Shown one piece after another: positions 1 through 7,875 of a DNA stretch of 64,000 bases. Source of the DNA: Bradyrhizobium sp. 164 (GTDB lineage Bacteria; Pseudomonadota; Alphaproteobacteria; Rhizobiales; Xanthobacteraceae); assembly GCF_023073715.1 (NCBI RefSeq), contig NZ_JADPKA010000063.1:1-64000 (forward strand). The letters run 5' to 3'. Position 1 is the stretch's first letter. Each line of letters opens with the position of its first letter. Both the position numbers and the translations under genes were made by a program. Under the pieces are notes generated by a model. It saw only the letters and a list, made by a program, of their open reading frames with translations, had not been told where the DNA came from and searched no databases.

Positions 1-456
1 CGCTTTCCGAGGCTTCAGCATGTCTTTGCCGACCGAATCTATCGCGGCAAACAGCTCGTCAACGCACTCTCAGACTGCGGGCCCTGGACAATCGAGATCG
101 TCGAGCGACCGCACGGCGCCAAAGGCTTCCAGCTCCTGCCCAGGCGCTGGGTCGTCGAGCGCACCTTTGCATGGTTCGGAAGATGCCGGCGCCTCTCCAA
201 AGACTTCGAACGCTCTGCCGCTACCGAGCTCGCTTGGCTGCTCGCCGCCCATCTAAGGCTCCTAATTCGCCGTCTAGCCAGAACCTTGATAGCGTCCACG
301 CGCTTTTTGAGTCAGGCTCTCAGGATGAGGACGAAGCGCGCGCAAGCAGTTTCAACGGGCACCGGCGCCGATTATCTGGTTCACCTTTGCCTAGGAGGAG
401 GTGCCCTCCTCGGCTCGCACCGATTCAACCAAAGCTCATCTCGCTTTAGCTGTTGA
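1..456 (+). mobile_element. IS5-family transposase, C-terminal part (cut by window edge)
   Basis: The frame is open from the first base to a stop at 454-456. It reads as the end of a DDE transposase of the IS5 group: a HVFADRIYRGK stretch, then RRWVVERTFAWFGRCRRLSKDFE, which holds the late catalytic glutamate region, then a leucine-rich AAHLRLLIRRLAR tail. Family members usually stop soon after that tail, near 285. The further 55 codons look like read-through into flanking DNA, so the 3' end of the element may be mutated or deleted. The rest of the gene lies upstream of the window. I cannot see whether the copy is active, and no terminal inverted repeat was recognised downstream. Confidence 0.72.
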
Positions 457-871
457 GCTGCGGCGGCTTGAAATCCGGAAAGCGCGTGAGCATTGCGGTC
501 TTGACGAACTTCAAGTGAGCAATGCTGCTTGCCAATTCCTTGAGCCGTCGCTGGCCATTCGAGATGTCGGCCGCGAAGAGATCCTGATGATAATTGTCGA
601 GCGGCTCTCGCTCGAGATATTCATCGGTGCCATTTCCGAAGGTGACGGACGCACGCGCGAGGGCATCATCAACACGCCGGTTGAGGCCGGCCTGCTCCCT
701 CTCCGCCTCCTGCAATGCTGTTTCAATCGCCGCCAGGACGGCACCGATCCGCACGCGGTCGGTCTCCGCATCACGCTCGACAGAGCGCGCCTTAAAACCC
801 TTGGTCTCGCGGCGGGAGCCGAGAAGATTGTGTGCGCGCGCTCTCAGGAACAGCTGAAACATTTGGGCCAT
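446..871 (-). CDS. hypothetical protein, 141 aa
   Basis: This is a soluble, charged, mostly helical protein of unknown function. The start is ATG at 871, without a convincing ribosome-binding site. The sequence has no signal peptide or membrane segment. It contains long amphipathic stretches (for example AAIETALQEAEREQAGLNRR) that could form a short coiled coil. Its 3' end overlaps the transposase read-through by about 11 bases, which suggests the insertion element landed just downstream. No enzyme motif was recognised. The alternative reading on the other strand (401-916) is less protein-like. Confidence 0.55.
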   Translation of the reverse strand: MAQMFQLFLRARAHNLLGSRRETKGFKARSVERDAETDRVRIGAVLAAIETALQEAEREQAGLNRRVDDALARASVTFGNGTDEYLEREPLDNYHQDLFAADISNGQRRLKELASSIAHLKFVKTAMLTRFPDFKPPQLNS

Positions 872-902
872 CCCACATTCGAGATCAGGCGGCTACCATC
901 GG

Positions 903-1193
903 TCAGACATAGTTAACAAAGCCTAAATCTTGCGCCCGCTCCGCCTGGCTTTGTTCGATCCATGCCCGCCAGGCTCGTTCGTGCCTGGAATAGAGCTCAA
1001 GCCAGCGAAACTCGGTCGCGGCGGCGGCTGCTTCGCTCACGCAAATCTCCGACGCGAATTGCACCTTATTGTTCGGTGAAAGATCCAGCGCTTCGAACTC
1101 CGCAGTTTCCTGCAGCGAAAGGCCGATCAGGACACGACGCCCTTGGGCGTCGACGAAATACCTACGGGGCGCATTGCGCCTTTGATCAATCAT
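903..1193 (-). CDS. hypothetical protein, 96 aa
   Basis: This is a small soluble protein of unknown function, starting with ATG at 1193. It begins MIDQRRNAPRRYFVDAQGR and continues as a compact, charged sequence with a Trp-rich C-terminal half (RWLELYSRHERAWRAWIE). There is no signal or membrane segment. Its ATG overlaps the stop of the tiny gene upstream (1190-1318) as ATGA, so the two are probably translationally coupled and work together or are at least co-expressed. No domain was recognised. Confidence 0.6.
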   Translation of the reverse strand: MIDQRRNAPRRYFVDAQGRRVLIGLSLQETAEFEALDLSPNNKVQFASEICVSEAAAAATEFRWLELYSRHERAWRAWIEQSQAERAQDLGFVNYV

Positions 1194-1318
1194 CTCGAAT
1201 GGCCCTCATCCATGATCCAAGGCCCTGGAAGATCTTTCAGCCGACGATCAAAGCTACGAACAAACGCGACCAAAATGAGGACGCAAGTCGCGCCCAGCAA
1301 CACAATCAAATACGCCAT
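1190..1318 (-). CDS. tiny membrane protein, 42 aa
   Basis: This gene is too short for usual ORF cut-offs. It starts at ATG 1318 and encodes one membrane helix (YLIVLLGATCVLILVAFV) followed by a short basic and acidic cytoplasmic tail ending WIMDEGHSR. The stop overlaps the start of the next gene as ATGA. That overlap, together with a clean hydrophobic segment, makes a real gene likely. Its function is unknown. It may anchor or modulate the downstream 96-residue protein, which is inference from coupling only. Confidence 0.5.
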   Translation of the reverse strand: MAYLIVLLGATCVLILVAFVRSFDRRLKDLPGPWIMDEGHSR

Positions 1319-1500
1319 CTACGCCTACCCTGCGAGCCGCGAAAAATCGAGATGACTAAACTCTCGCCATGAACTGATCCGTCTTAAGTTGCCTTTCCGA
1401 AGCGCTCAAGGACCGCGCCACGTTAACCTAACTGCACATGGTTATTCGACGTTGCCACAACATCAACTCCAACCGAAACGTCGCGCCCCTGGTGTTGCCA

Positions 1501-1662
1501 TCACGATGGACGCTCGCTTTGCCTGACTCTCATCGAGGCCGGCGTGTAGGGCGCATAGAGACGATATCGCGCTGATCGCTTGCGCGAGCGCCACGCCCGC
1601 ACACCATAGCCGCAGCAAAAGCCAGCTGCAAAAATCGACATCAAAACCAGAATTGCAAGCAT
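1501..1662 (-). CDS. small membrane protein, 53 aa
   Basis: The reading frame from ATG 1662 gives an N-terminal membrane helix (MLAILVLMSIFAAGFCCGYG) followed by a strongly basic, tyrosine-containing tail (RAWRSRKRSARYRLYAPY). Single-helix proteins of this build are common in Bradyrhizobium, and I prefer this frame over the longer 1463-1708 frame on the same strand, which is Cys/Trp-rich and unlike a protein. The function is unknown. The gene stands alone with no obvious operon partner. Confidence 0.5.
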   Translation of the reverse strand: MLAILVLMSIFAAGFCCGYGVRAWRSRKRSARYRLYAPYTPASMRVRQSERPS

Positions 1663-2212
1663 GTGGAATGTTCCCAGTTTTCGGAACGCTCCTCCCGGTC
1701 CATTTCAACGTGATGTCGTGACGACTTCAAGATCATCGGCGCTGAAACTTTTGTCAGACGAACATGAAGTTTGTGCAACGTGGTGCTCGGAGTTTGGTCG
1801 TCGCGGGAAAAGCTAGGCCGGGCGGATGACGAAATCTCTCATTGTTCAAGAGCGACATCCTGCTGGCGATGCTAACCCCTGTTCACCTCGGCAAGCAGCC
1901 TGAGCCACGCGCACCGGTGATCGAGCGTGTCTGTACTCTGCGTGATGACGTCGCTTCCGACACATTTTTCGCACGCCGCTGCTGGCGATTGCAGACACCG
2001 ACGAAACATCCGTGGTTATACGGAGCGTCATGCACCAACTTCATCCCGGTAAGGTTGAGCAGTTAGCTTAATCCGCGTTGGTTGTTGCGAAGTCTCGCAT
2101 TTCGCTTATCCATCTTCGCACCGGGCTCCCCCAAGCCCGGCCCCACCCAAGCAAAGCCGTCGAGCGAACATGGGTCGCTTGGCGGCTTTGTCCTTATGTC
2201 GACGAGAGGATC
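1663..2212. other. non-coding stretch, nothing recognised
   Basis: About 550 bases lie between the small membrane protein gene and the next small gene. The frames here are short and mutually inconsistent, and none has a good start site. No tRNA, strong hairpin with a T-run, or repeat was recognised. It probably contains the promoters of both flanking genes. Confidence 0.4.
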
Positions 2213-2395
2213 ATGTCGGTTATGGCGCGGAAGCCCTGGTCGTTCAAGGAAGACCGCCGGCTCATGGAGCTGGCCAAGTCTTCGGCTTCGCTGGAAGAGG
2301 CCGCGAAAGTTCTCCGACGCTCGCCTGATGCGATCAAGCGCATGGCGTTGCGACTCGGTCTTTCGTTGAAGTCGAAGTCGGACAAGAAGTCCTAG
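2213..2395 (+). CDS. small SANT/Myb-like or HTH-like protein, 60 aa
   Basis: This is a small basic protein with the layout of a Myb/SANT-like or phage-type helix-turn-helix. It has an ARKPWSFKEDRRLMELAKS first helix, an acidic turn, and then LEEAAKVLRRSPDAIKRMALRLG, which resembles the second and recognition helices of 'KxW-x-EDxxL' DNA-binding domains. The C-terminus is lysine-rich. The frame stays open upstream to 2078, but GAGAGGA lies just before ATG 2213, so I start there; ATG 2222 is equally possible. It is probably a DNA-binding protein. No target is visible. Confidence 0.55.
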   Translation: MSVMARKPWSFKEDRRLMELAKSSASLEEAAKVLRRSPDAIKRMALRLGLSLKSKSDKKS

Positions 2396-2604
2396 CGCGG
2401 AAGCGCGGCAGCGCTCACCTTGCGCCTCGCAGCCGACCTCCCGCGCTGCGGTGCACGCGAACGACGTCACCGACGAGCCCAGCAGGTCATCCCATCCTCT
2501 ACAGCGCCGCAACACGCCTTCGACGCAGCCACAGCTTCATCCCGGCGGGCGGAACCGAACCAACGCTCGGGTGTTGATGCCCGACTTCACAGCGAGGCCT
2601 GGCA

Positions 2605-2769
2605 GTGCTCAACTTGGCCATTTCCGCGATGTTGATTTGGCTGGCGATCAATATCGCCTTCGTGGTGCTTCGGCTCCGGACCCCCCGCCATCCGGCCACG
2701 TCCCACACCCACAGGCCCAGCTCACCTTGTCCCGACGTGATTCCTCTGCGCCATCGCCTCAGGCGGTGA
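2605..2769 (+). CDS. possible small membrane protein, 54 aa
   Basis: The frame starts at GTG 2605, with GAGG about seven bases upstream (ATG 2629 is an alternative). It gives one membrane segment (NLAISAMLIWLAINIAFVVL) followed by an Arg/Pro/His-rich tail. The layout matches the other tiny single-helix proteins at 1190-1318 and 1501-1662. The overlapping longer frames look like shadows. The function is unknown and the call is tentative. Confidence 0.35.
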   Translation: MLNLAISAMLIWLAINIAFVVLRLRTPRHPATSHTHRPSSPCPDVIPLRHRLRR

Positions 2770-2810
2770 GCGGCGATAGACGCCCGAGGGTCCGTTCGGC
2801 TCGTTCAACC

Positions 2811-2907
2811 TAAAGCGCGATGAGATCAGGATGAATCGTCATCGCGCTTAGGTTTTTGTTTGAGCATGATCTTTTCGGAAACCGCTTCGCACTTTTCCGG
2901 ATCACGC
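2811..2907. repeat. dispersed palindromic repeat of Bradyrhizobium type
   Basis: The stretch begins with an inverted pair AGCGCGATGA / TCATCGCGCT that would fold into a hairpin. It continues with a T-rich segment, then CATGATCTTTTCGGAAACCG and CACTTTTCCGGATCA. From memory this arrangement recurs at many intergenic sites in Bradyrhizobium genomes. It lies between the 3' end of the gene at 2605 and the 3' end of the gene on the other strand. A genome-wide copy count would settle it. Confidence 0.6.
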
Positions 2908-2908
2908 C

Positions 2909-3139
2909 TTAGTTGTTGGTCTTCTTCTGGGAGCCCATTCCAGGGCTGGTCCCGTAATTGGGCGTCCCCGTTCCTTTGAACGCGCCACCCATGCTGTCCG
3001 AACCGGAATTCGTCCCAGTGCCGCTGCGGGTCGCCGAAGTGGGCTGCGTGCCCGATGGCCTGTCTTTGGTTCCCTGTGCCGAGGCCGCAGAGCTCCCGGC
3101 AATTAGCGCCAGGAGAAGGATGCTTAACGTCCTGATCAT
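2909..3139 (-). CDS. small exported Gly/Ser/Thr-rich protein, 76 aa
   Basis: The start is ATG 3139; a TTG three codons upstream is less likely. Residues 1-22 form a typical signal peptide (MIRTLSILLLALIAGSSAASA) with a likely cleavage after ASA. The mature part is low-complexity, rich in Gly, Ser and Thr, with repeated TGT-like turns and a MGSQKK end, and no cysteine. Such small periplasmic or surface proteins are common in rhizobia and have no assigned function. A similar exported low-complexity protein occurs at 58402-58689. Confidence 0.65.
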   Translation of the reverse strand: MIRTLSILLLALIAGSSAASAQGTKDRPSGTQPTSATRSGTGTNSGSDSMGGAFKGTGTPNYGTSPGMGSQKKTNN

Positions 3140-3302
3140 ACTGCTCAACTTTCCATGCTCGTTCTAATGCTTGCGCCGCGAGATCATCGGCCAGCCATCA
3201 CTCCGGTCGGCCCGACCGCGCCGGTCCGCCCGTTAAACCCTATCTTAGCCCCCGCTGGCTAGGATCAATTCTCCAAGCCTTGCCTCATTTCGCCTGACCC
3301 GG

Positions 3303-4895
3303 ATGAAACGACTGCGACCGACCCTCCCGTTTGCGGCGCTCGTGCTTGCGAGCACGATGGCGTTCGCCTTGTCCGGGCATTTCGCTGCGGACGCCGTCAT
3401 TCGCCACCAGCAGGCGCATCAGCTGAACGAGTTGACCGAGGTCGTTCTGCGCCGCTCCGAATTGGCGGTCGATTTTGCCGCGGCCAGCCTGGACGAGCTC
3501 CCAAAACGCAATCTCGCCAGCTGCGAGCCCGCGGCGTTGCAAGCCATCCGCCTCCACGTCTACCAGCGCTCGGCGATCAAGGACGTCCGGCTCGTCAAGC
3601 CGGATGGCTCGGTGATCTGCTCGGCCTATTCCGAGACGCTCGAGTTCGACAAGGGATGGGCGGATCGCCATGACATGCTGCCCTCGCGCGACAAGGCGCT
3701 GTCGCTGTTCCGCGTGGAGCAGTTCGGCGGGGACGCCCTAGGCGTGCTCAGGGACATCAATGACAGCTCCGCCCTTATCGCCATTGTCGGCATCAATGCC
3801 AGCCTGTTCGACATCATGCCCGCCGAGCTGCGCGCGCACAGCGAGGTGATCCTCACCTTGAGCAATGGCGAGAAGCTCGGCGAATTCCTGCTCGATGCCG
3901 ACAGGCCCCTGGTGAGACCAATCAGCTTCGAGAGGCATTCCACGCGCTTGCCGCTTCATGCCACGATCCGGCTCGAGCACGCGGTGCTCTCGAGCTGGAA
4001 CAGCGAGGCCTATTGGCCGGCGCTCGCAGTCGCCCTTGGCCTTGGCACACTCTTCGGCATCCTGCTGGCACGCAGCCGCCGGATGGAAGGGCCGGTCGCC
4101 GATCTCGATCGCGGACTGGCAGCTGGCGAATTCAAGCCGTACTACCAGCCCATCTTCGACCTCAGGGCGGGCCGGATCACAGGCTGCGAGGTTTTGGCGC
4201 GCTGGGTGCGCCGAGACGGCTCGGTCGTCCCGCCGATGAACTTCATTCCGCTCGCCGAATCCAGTGGACGCATCCAGGCGATGACCTGGCAGATCCTGAG
4301 ATCGGCGCTGTCCGACCTGCAGCCAATGCTGAGGGCGGACAAGACCTTCAAGCTGTCCCTGAATGTCGTGCCCAAGCAGCTGCTGAGTGCCGGCTTCGTC
4401 GAAACGCTGCGTCGCACGGTCCTGACGGCCAGGGTCTCTGCGCGCCAAATCGTGGTCGAAGTCACCGAGCGCGACGAGCTCGACGATCTTGCGCGCGCCG
4501 CGGCGGTTGTCGCCGAGCTGCGAGACCATGGCTTCCGCGTCGCCATCGACGACGTCGGCGTCGGCCATAGCGGACTGTCCCGATTGAAAGGCCTCGGCGC
4601 CGACACGATCAAGATCGACAAGTTCTTCGTGGACACGATCACCGTGGACGCGTCGACGACGATGATCGTGGAGATGCTGGTGGCGCTCGCGAGGGACCTC
4701 CATATGAGCGTGGTCGCGGAAGGCATTGAGACGGAGGAGCAGCTCCGCGCGCTGGTCGCATCCGGCGTGGAAGAGGGTCAGGGTTATCTCGTGGCGCCTC
4801 CGCTTCCGTTCGCCAAGTTTGGTGAGCTCGTCGAGTGCCGGCGCGCGGCGCAATCAGGCACGGCGGTGTCAGAGGACACGGCTTTGGTGGCGTAA
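3303..4895 (+). CDS. c-di-GMP phosphodiesterase, CSS-type sensor plus EAL domain
   Basis: This is a predicted membrane enzyme that hydrolyses c-di-GMP. Residues 10-30 and about 238-256 are membrane helices. Between them lies a periplasmic sensor with Cys74 and Cys106 in a CSA motif, matching the CSS-motif domain known to sit before EAL domains and to sense redox state through a disulfide. The EAL domain (about 265-510) keeps the glutamate (EVLARW in place of EAL), LNVVPKQ, the VEVTERD glutamate, DDVGVGHSGLSRL, KIDKFF and AEGIET. The metal and catalytic set looks complete, so it is probably active. At 530 aa it has the usual length. It stands alone, followed by a VanZ-like gene. Confidence 0.88.
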   Translation: MKRLRPTLPFAALVLASTMAFALSGHFAADAVIRHQQAHQLNELTEVVLRRSELAVDFAAASLDELPKRNLASCEPAALQAIRLHVYQRSAIKDVRLVKPDGSVICSAYSETLEFDKGWADRHDMLPSRDKALSLFRVEQFGGDALGVLRDINDSSALIAIVGINASLFDIMPAELRAHSEVILTLSNGEKLGEFLLDADRPLVRPISFERHSTRLPLHATIRLEHAVLSSWNSEAYWPALAVALGLGTLFGILLARSRRMEGPVADLDRGLAAGEFKPYYQPIFDLRAGRITGCEVLARWVRRDGSVVPPMNFIPLAESSGRIQAMTWQILRSALSDLQPMLRADKTFKLSLNVVPKQLLSAGFVETLRRTVLTARVSARQIVVEVTERDELDDLARAAAVVAELRDHGFRVAIDDVGVGHSGLSRLKGLGADTIKIDKFFVDTITVDASTTMIVEMLVALARDLHMSVVAEGIETEEQLRALVASGVEEGQGYLVAPPLPFAKFGELVECRRAAQSGTAVSEDTALVA

Positions 4896-4966
4896 CGGCG
4901 GCGCGAGCTTTAACGATATTTTCTGCTTTCGAGGCAGACCGGCAACCGACCGGCTATGCTGGCGCC

Positions 4967-5332
4967 ATGCGCAGAACCCATCTCATTGCAGCCGCGAGCA
5001 TCTGCCTTGCCCTCATCGTCTACGCCACGCTGGCGAAGCTGGCAGGAAGACCCGCGCTCTTGGGCCATCACGAGGCGTACTGGGTCGTCGTGATCGAGCG
5101 CTTCAGTGCCTATGGGCTGCTCGGCTTCCTTCTTTCCTTCTTGCTGCCAGGACGGCTCGGTCTGGCTTGCTCGCTCGTGATCGCGGTCGCGATGGGGCTG
5201 GAGCTGATGCAAGCGTTCATACCCGATCGGGATCCGGGCTTTCTCGACGTGCTCCAGAAGGCGGCAGGAGGCACCGTCGGCGTCATGCTCGCCCAGATGA
5301 TCCTGGCGTTCTTGCCCAGACCGCCGTCCTGA
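4967..5332 (+). CDS. VanZ-like family membrane protein, 121 aa
   Basis: This is a small integral membrane protein with three or four hydrophobic helices (about 5-23, 37-58, 63-80, 97-115). The motif EYWVVVIERFSAYGLLGFLL and the GLELMQAFIPDRDPGFLDVL loop are the hallmark of the VanZ-like family (E-x-x-Q near a membrane helix, then D-x-x-D). The biochemical role of the family is poorly known; some members affect teicoplanin resistance. The frame is open upstream to 4835, but ATG 4967 gives a clean N-terminal helix. The gene follows the EAL gene by 71 bases. Confidence 0.75.
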   Translation: MRRTHLIAAASICLALIVYATLAKLAGRPALLGHHEAYWVVVIERFSAYGLLGFLLSFLLPGRLGLACSLVIAVAMGLELMQAFIPDRDPGFLDVLQKAAGGTVGVMLAQMILAFLPRPPS

Positions 5333-5380
5333 AGCCACCGGTATCGCAGCAAGATGACCGTTCGGACGTACAACCGGTCC

Positions 5381-5827
5381 TTACTTCATCATCTGGCCGC
5401 GCAATTCACCGCCCGGGTTCGCGGCCGTATGGATGTTTGCGTACCATTTTCCGGCCAGTAGATCTGCCGCCTGCGCGTCGGTGAGCGTGGCACTGCCTTG
5501 GATTGGGCTTTGCACTGTCTTGAACGGCAAGACGATGCCGGCGTTCTTGCCGGCTTCGCCTGGGCCATGGAAATGCGCGCCCATTGCGGGTCCCGTAAGC
5601 CCGGCATAGGTGACGCTGTAAGTCAGAACTTTCGTTTCAGTGTCGTAGCTTGCCTCGGCCTTGCCTGACCCGGTTGAGCTGTTCGGGGGCACTTCATTGC
5701 TTCCCTTGAGCTCGGCTTGCAGCATCACGACTTCCGCGTTTGCCGTGCCGCTCATCGCAATGACGCTTCCTATGAGCGCGAGCGTCCCCAACAGTGCCAC
5801 CGACGGCCGACACCCGGCTTTGCTCAT
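5381..5827 (-). CDS. exported CHRD-domain protein, 148 aa
   Basis: The start is ATG 5827, chosen because AGGAGG lies a few bases upstream. A signal peptide covers about residues 1-31 (ending SGTANA). The mature protein is a single CHRD domain: LKGSNEVPPNSSTGSG, then TYSVTYAGLTGPAMGAHFHGP, GIVLPF, LTDAQAADLLAGKWYANIHT and a final NPGGELRGQ. CHRD domains occur in chordin and in many small bacterial secreted proteins; the bacterial role is unknown. The protein is probably periplasmic. No operon partner is evident. Confidence 0.85.
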   Translation of the reverse strand: MSKAGCRPSVALLGTLALIGSVIAMSGTANAEVVMLQAELKGSNEVPPNSSTGSGKAEASYDTETKVLTYSVTYAGLTGPAMGAHFHGPGEAGKNAGIVLPFKTVQSPIQGSATLTDAQAADLLAGKWYANIHTAANPGGELRGQMMK

Positions 5828-5962
5828 GCATCCCTCCTGCGGACTTCGCGACCCATCGGCTGTGAACACCGACGACAGCCGGAAATTCCGCCATAGAGCT
5901 TATGCTGATTCGGGACGAACGCGGGAATTGGCCCTTCGGCCTGGGCCGGAACACGCGGAGGC

Positions 5963-6247
5963 TCAGGCCGCTCCACGCCTGTTGTGGAGCTGGGTGGGAG
6001 CCAGCAGTTCGGCCATCTGCCGGTGGGTGTTGTGCAGCGCCTCAACGGCGCAATCCAGATCGAAATCCGCCTCACGAACGGCTGCAAAGAACTTGGCCGT
6101 CAGCGCCAGATCGAGTTTGACGCGCGTCGTCCCGTCGCGACTCTTGCGGCGATCGAGCGACAAATGGATGGCACGCTCCCTGGCCTCCATTGCGCCGCAG
6201 CCGCAAAGCGCACCGAGCTCGTCGTATGTCATCCAGATTTGAGGCAT
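5963..6247 (-). CDS. conserved hypothetical protein, 94 aa
   Basis: This is a small soluble protein, starting with ATG 6247 (GGAAG lies upstream; 6262 also possible). It begins PQIWMTYDELGALCGCGAMEARERAI, which resembles the first helices of a DNA-binding or helix-turn-helix fold, then LDRRKSRDGTTRVKLDLALTAKF. The DRRKSRDGTTRVKLD segment recurs in small rhizobial proteins of unknown function. No membrane segment is present. The likely role is DNA-associated, but that is inference only. Confidence 0.6.
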   Translation of the reverse strand: MPQIWMTYDELGALCGCGAMEARERAIHLSLDRRKSRDGTTRVKLDLALTAKFFAAVREADFDLDCAVEALHNTHRQMAELLAPTQLHNRRGAA

Positions 6248-6410
6248 GTTCTTCCACCACACTTGATCGGCCGCGAGACTAGTTCTCGCGTCTAAAGGCA
6301 GGGTTGCTGCAGCGCGGCCGCGGTGTGATTTCGAAGCAATAGTGTCAATGCAATGCTAATCATCGCGGCGGGCACCCGCGGAGCTGCGCGGATGATCGTC
6401 GATTTGGCTT

Positions 6411-6854
6411 TCACCTGGGCGGGCCCGCCGTGAACGGATGCCGCGGCCGGGAACGGCTGTCGGGCCCCTTGGGCAGCTTGTCGGCATTGAGCTTCACGAC
6501 CGCGCTCCTGATATCGGCAGCCGGGGCATCTTCCTGACTGTAGATCAGCGTCGCCTCGAATTTCACGTCAGGCGCTTGCTTCGCCGTTCCGGAGCAGATC
6601 GCCATAGCGCCGCTGAAGACGCCGGAGAGATAGACTTCGACCTCGTCACGCCCGAACACGGTCGGCGGCCCGTCGGCATGCCGGCGCGTGGTCAGAACGG
6701 CCGTGAAACGCTGGTCGTCATCGAATTGATAGGTGCCGCCATAGGTGAAGAAGCTGTCACTGCCCGAAATCCGGCCCTGGGCCAGATGCACGATACCGGT
6801 GCCTTGCGCTTGTGCGGTTCTGAACCACGCCGCGTATTTGCCTTCTTTCAGCAT
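6411..6854 (-). CDS. GrlR-like regulatory protein, 147 aa
   Basis: The sequence from ATG 6854 reads LKEGKYAAWFRT...GTGIVHLAQGRISGSDSFFTYGGTYQFDDDQRFTAVLTTRRH, the pattern of GrlR-like proteins (a small beta-barrel with a 'G-x-G-x-x-x-L-x-x-G-x-x-x-G-G-D' core). In enterobacteria GrlR binds and inhibits the activator GrlA. In rhizobia the relatives are stand-alone and of unknown partner. The last 25 residues are Arg/Pro-rich and probably disordered. The open frame extends to 6947, but the conserved part starts at MLKEGKY. No GrlA-type gene lies nearby. Confidence 0.65.
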   Translation of the reverse strand: MLKEGKYAAWFRTAQAQGTGIVHLAQGRISGSDSFFTYGGTYQFDDDQRFTAVLTTRRHADGPPTVFGRDEVEVYLSGVFSGAMAICSGTAKQAPDVKFEATLIYSQEDAPAADIRSAVVKLNADKLPKGPDSRSRPRHPFTAGPPR

Positions 6855-7186
6855 GGGAACATCCGTCGTGATTTTCACCCGTATTTGCAACGAACCTGTG
6901 GGGCGCGACAATGGCTGCCGCAGCGAGCATTCCGCCACGGTTAACACCCTGCCAAGTCAATCGATCAAATTCCTGCGGGCCGGGAGGCGAAGCCGGCAGC
7001 GACGTCAAAACAGTTCTAAGCCATCGTGCCCATGGCTTGATACCCGGTCGCCGATTTGAACCTGTTCCTGATAAAGTGCACCAATATCAAAGAGTGATTC
7101 TGGTCACACTTGCCTGGGCGCCCCGCTGCTAAGCATCGGACCGGACGGGGACCGGTAGAGCATCGTCGAATTGGATGAGAATTCCC

Positions 7187-7855
7187 ATGAAAAGCCTGAT
7201 CGGCGCCCTTGTCGGCGCGTTCTGTATTGCGGCCCCCGCTCTGGCGGAGACCCCGGCCGCGATTGTCGAGGATGTGCAAGGCAAGGTCGACGGCGTCGAG
7301 TTCATGGATTATGTGGCGCCGGGCAAGATCATCAAGCTCGGGCCCAAGTCCAGCGTTACCCTCAGCTATCTCAAATCCTGCTTGCGCGAAACAATCAGCG
7401 AAGGCGTCATCCTGGTCGGCACCGAGCAGAGCACCGTACAGCTTGGCGACGTTCAGCGCGCCAAGGTGCCCTGCGATACCAAGGCGGCGCAGCTCTCCGA
7501 ACGCGAGGCCAACCAGAGTGCCGCGACCACCTTCCGGACCGTGCGGTCCGATGCCAAGAACGCTCCATCCAAATTGCCAACGCTCTACGGCATCGCGCCG
7601 CTGGTCCAGGCCAAGAGCGGCAGCACGCTCGTGATCGAGCGCACCGACGGCAAGGAGCCCACGATCAGCGTGCCGCTCAAGAACGACGTCATGATCCGCG
7701 GCAAATTCTATGACTTTGCCAAGGCCGGAAAGTCACTGACCCCGGGCGGCAGCTATCTCGCCATTCTCGGCGCCAAGCGTTACGCCTTCCAAGTCGACGC
7801 CGGCGCCACGGCATCGCCTACCCCGGTTATCGGCCGCCTGCTGCGGCTCGAATAG
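7187..7855 (+). CDS. exported protein paired with a CHASE2 cyclase, 222 aa
   Basis: A signal peptide at residues 1-20 (MKSLIGALVGAFCIAAPALA) is followed by a periplasmic domain beginning TPAAIVEDVQGKVDGVEFMDYVAPGKIIKLGPKSSVTLSYLKSC. This resembles the FecR-like or 'SH3-like' beta-rich domains often encoded before CHASE2 sensors. Two cysteines (SCLRE and VPCDT) could form a disulfide. ATG 7187 has GGATGAGA upstream and is preferred over 7175. The gene ends 20 bases before the cyclase gene, so the two form an operon. I infer that it presents a periplasmic signal to the CHASE2 domain. Confidence 0.65.
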   Translation: MKSLIGALVGAFCIAAPALAETPAAIVEDVQGKVDGVEFMDYVAPGKIIKLGPKSSVTLSYLKSCLRETISEGVILVGTEQSTVQLGDVQRAKVPCDTKAAQLSEREANQSAATTFRTVRSDAKNAPSKLPTLYGIAPLVQAKSGSTLVIERTDGKEPTISVPLKNDVMIRGKFYDFAKAGKSLTPGGSYLAILGAKRYAFQVDAGATASPTPVIGRLLRLE

Positions 7856-7875
7856 ACGGACCTAGCGAGGCCGCG

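Noticed and set aside
3738..4853. Long minus-strand frame opposite the EAL gene
   Set aside because: Antisense shadow of a well-defined gene; composition is not protein-like.
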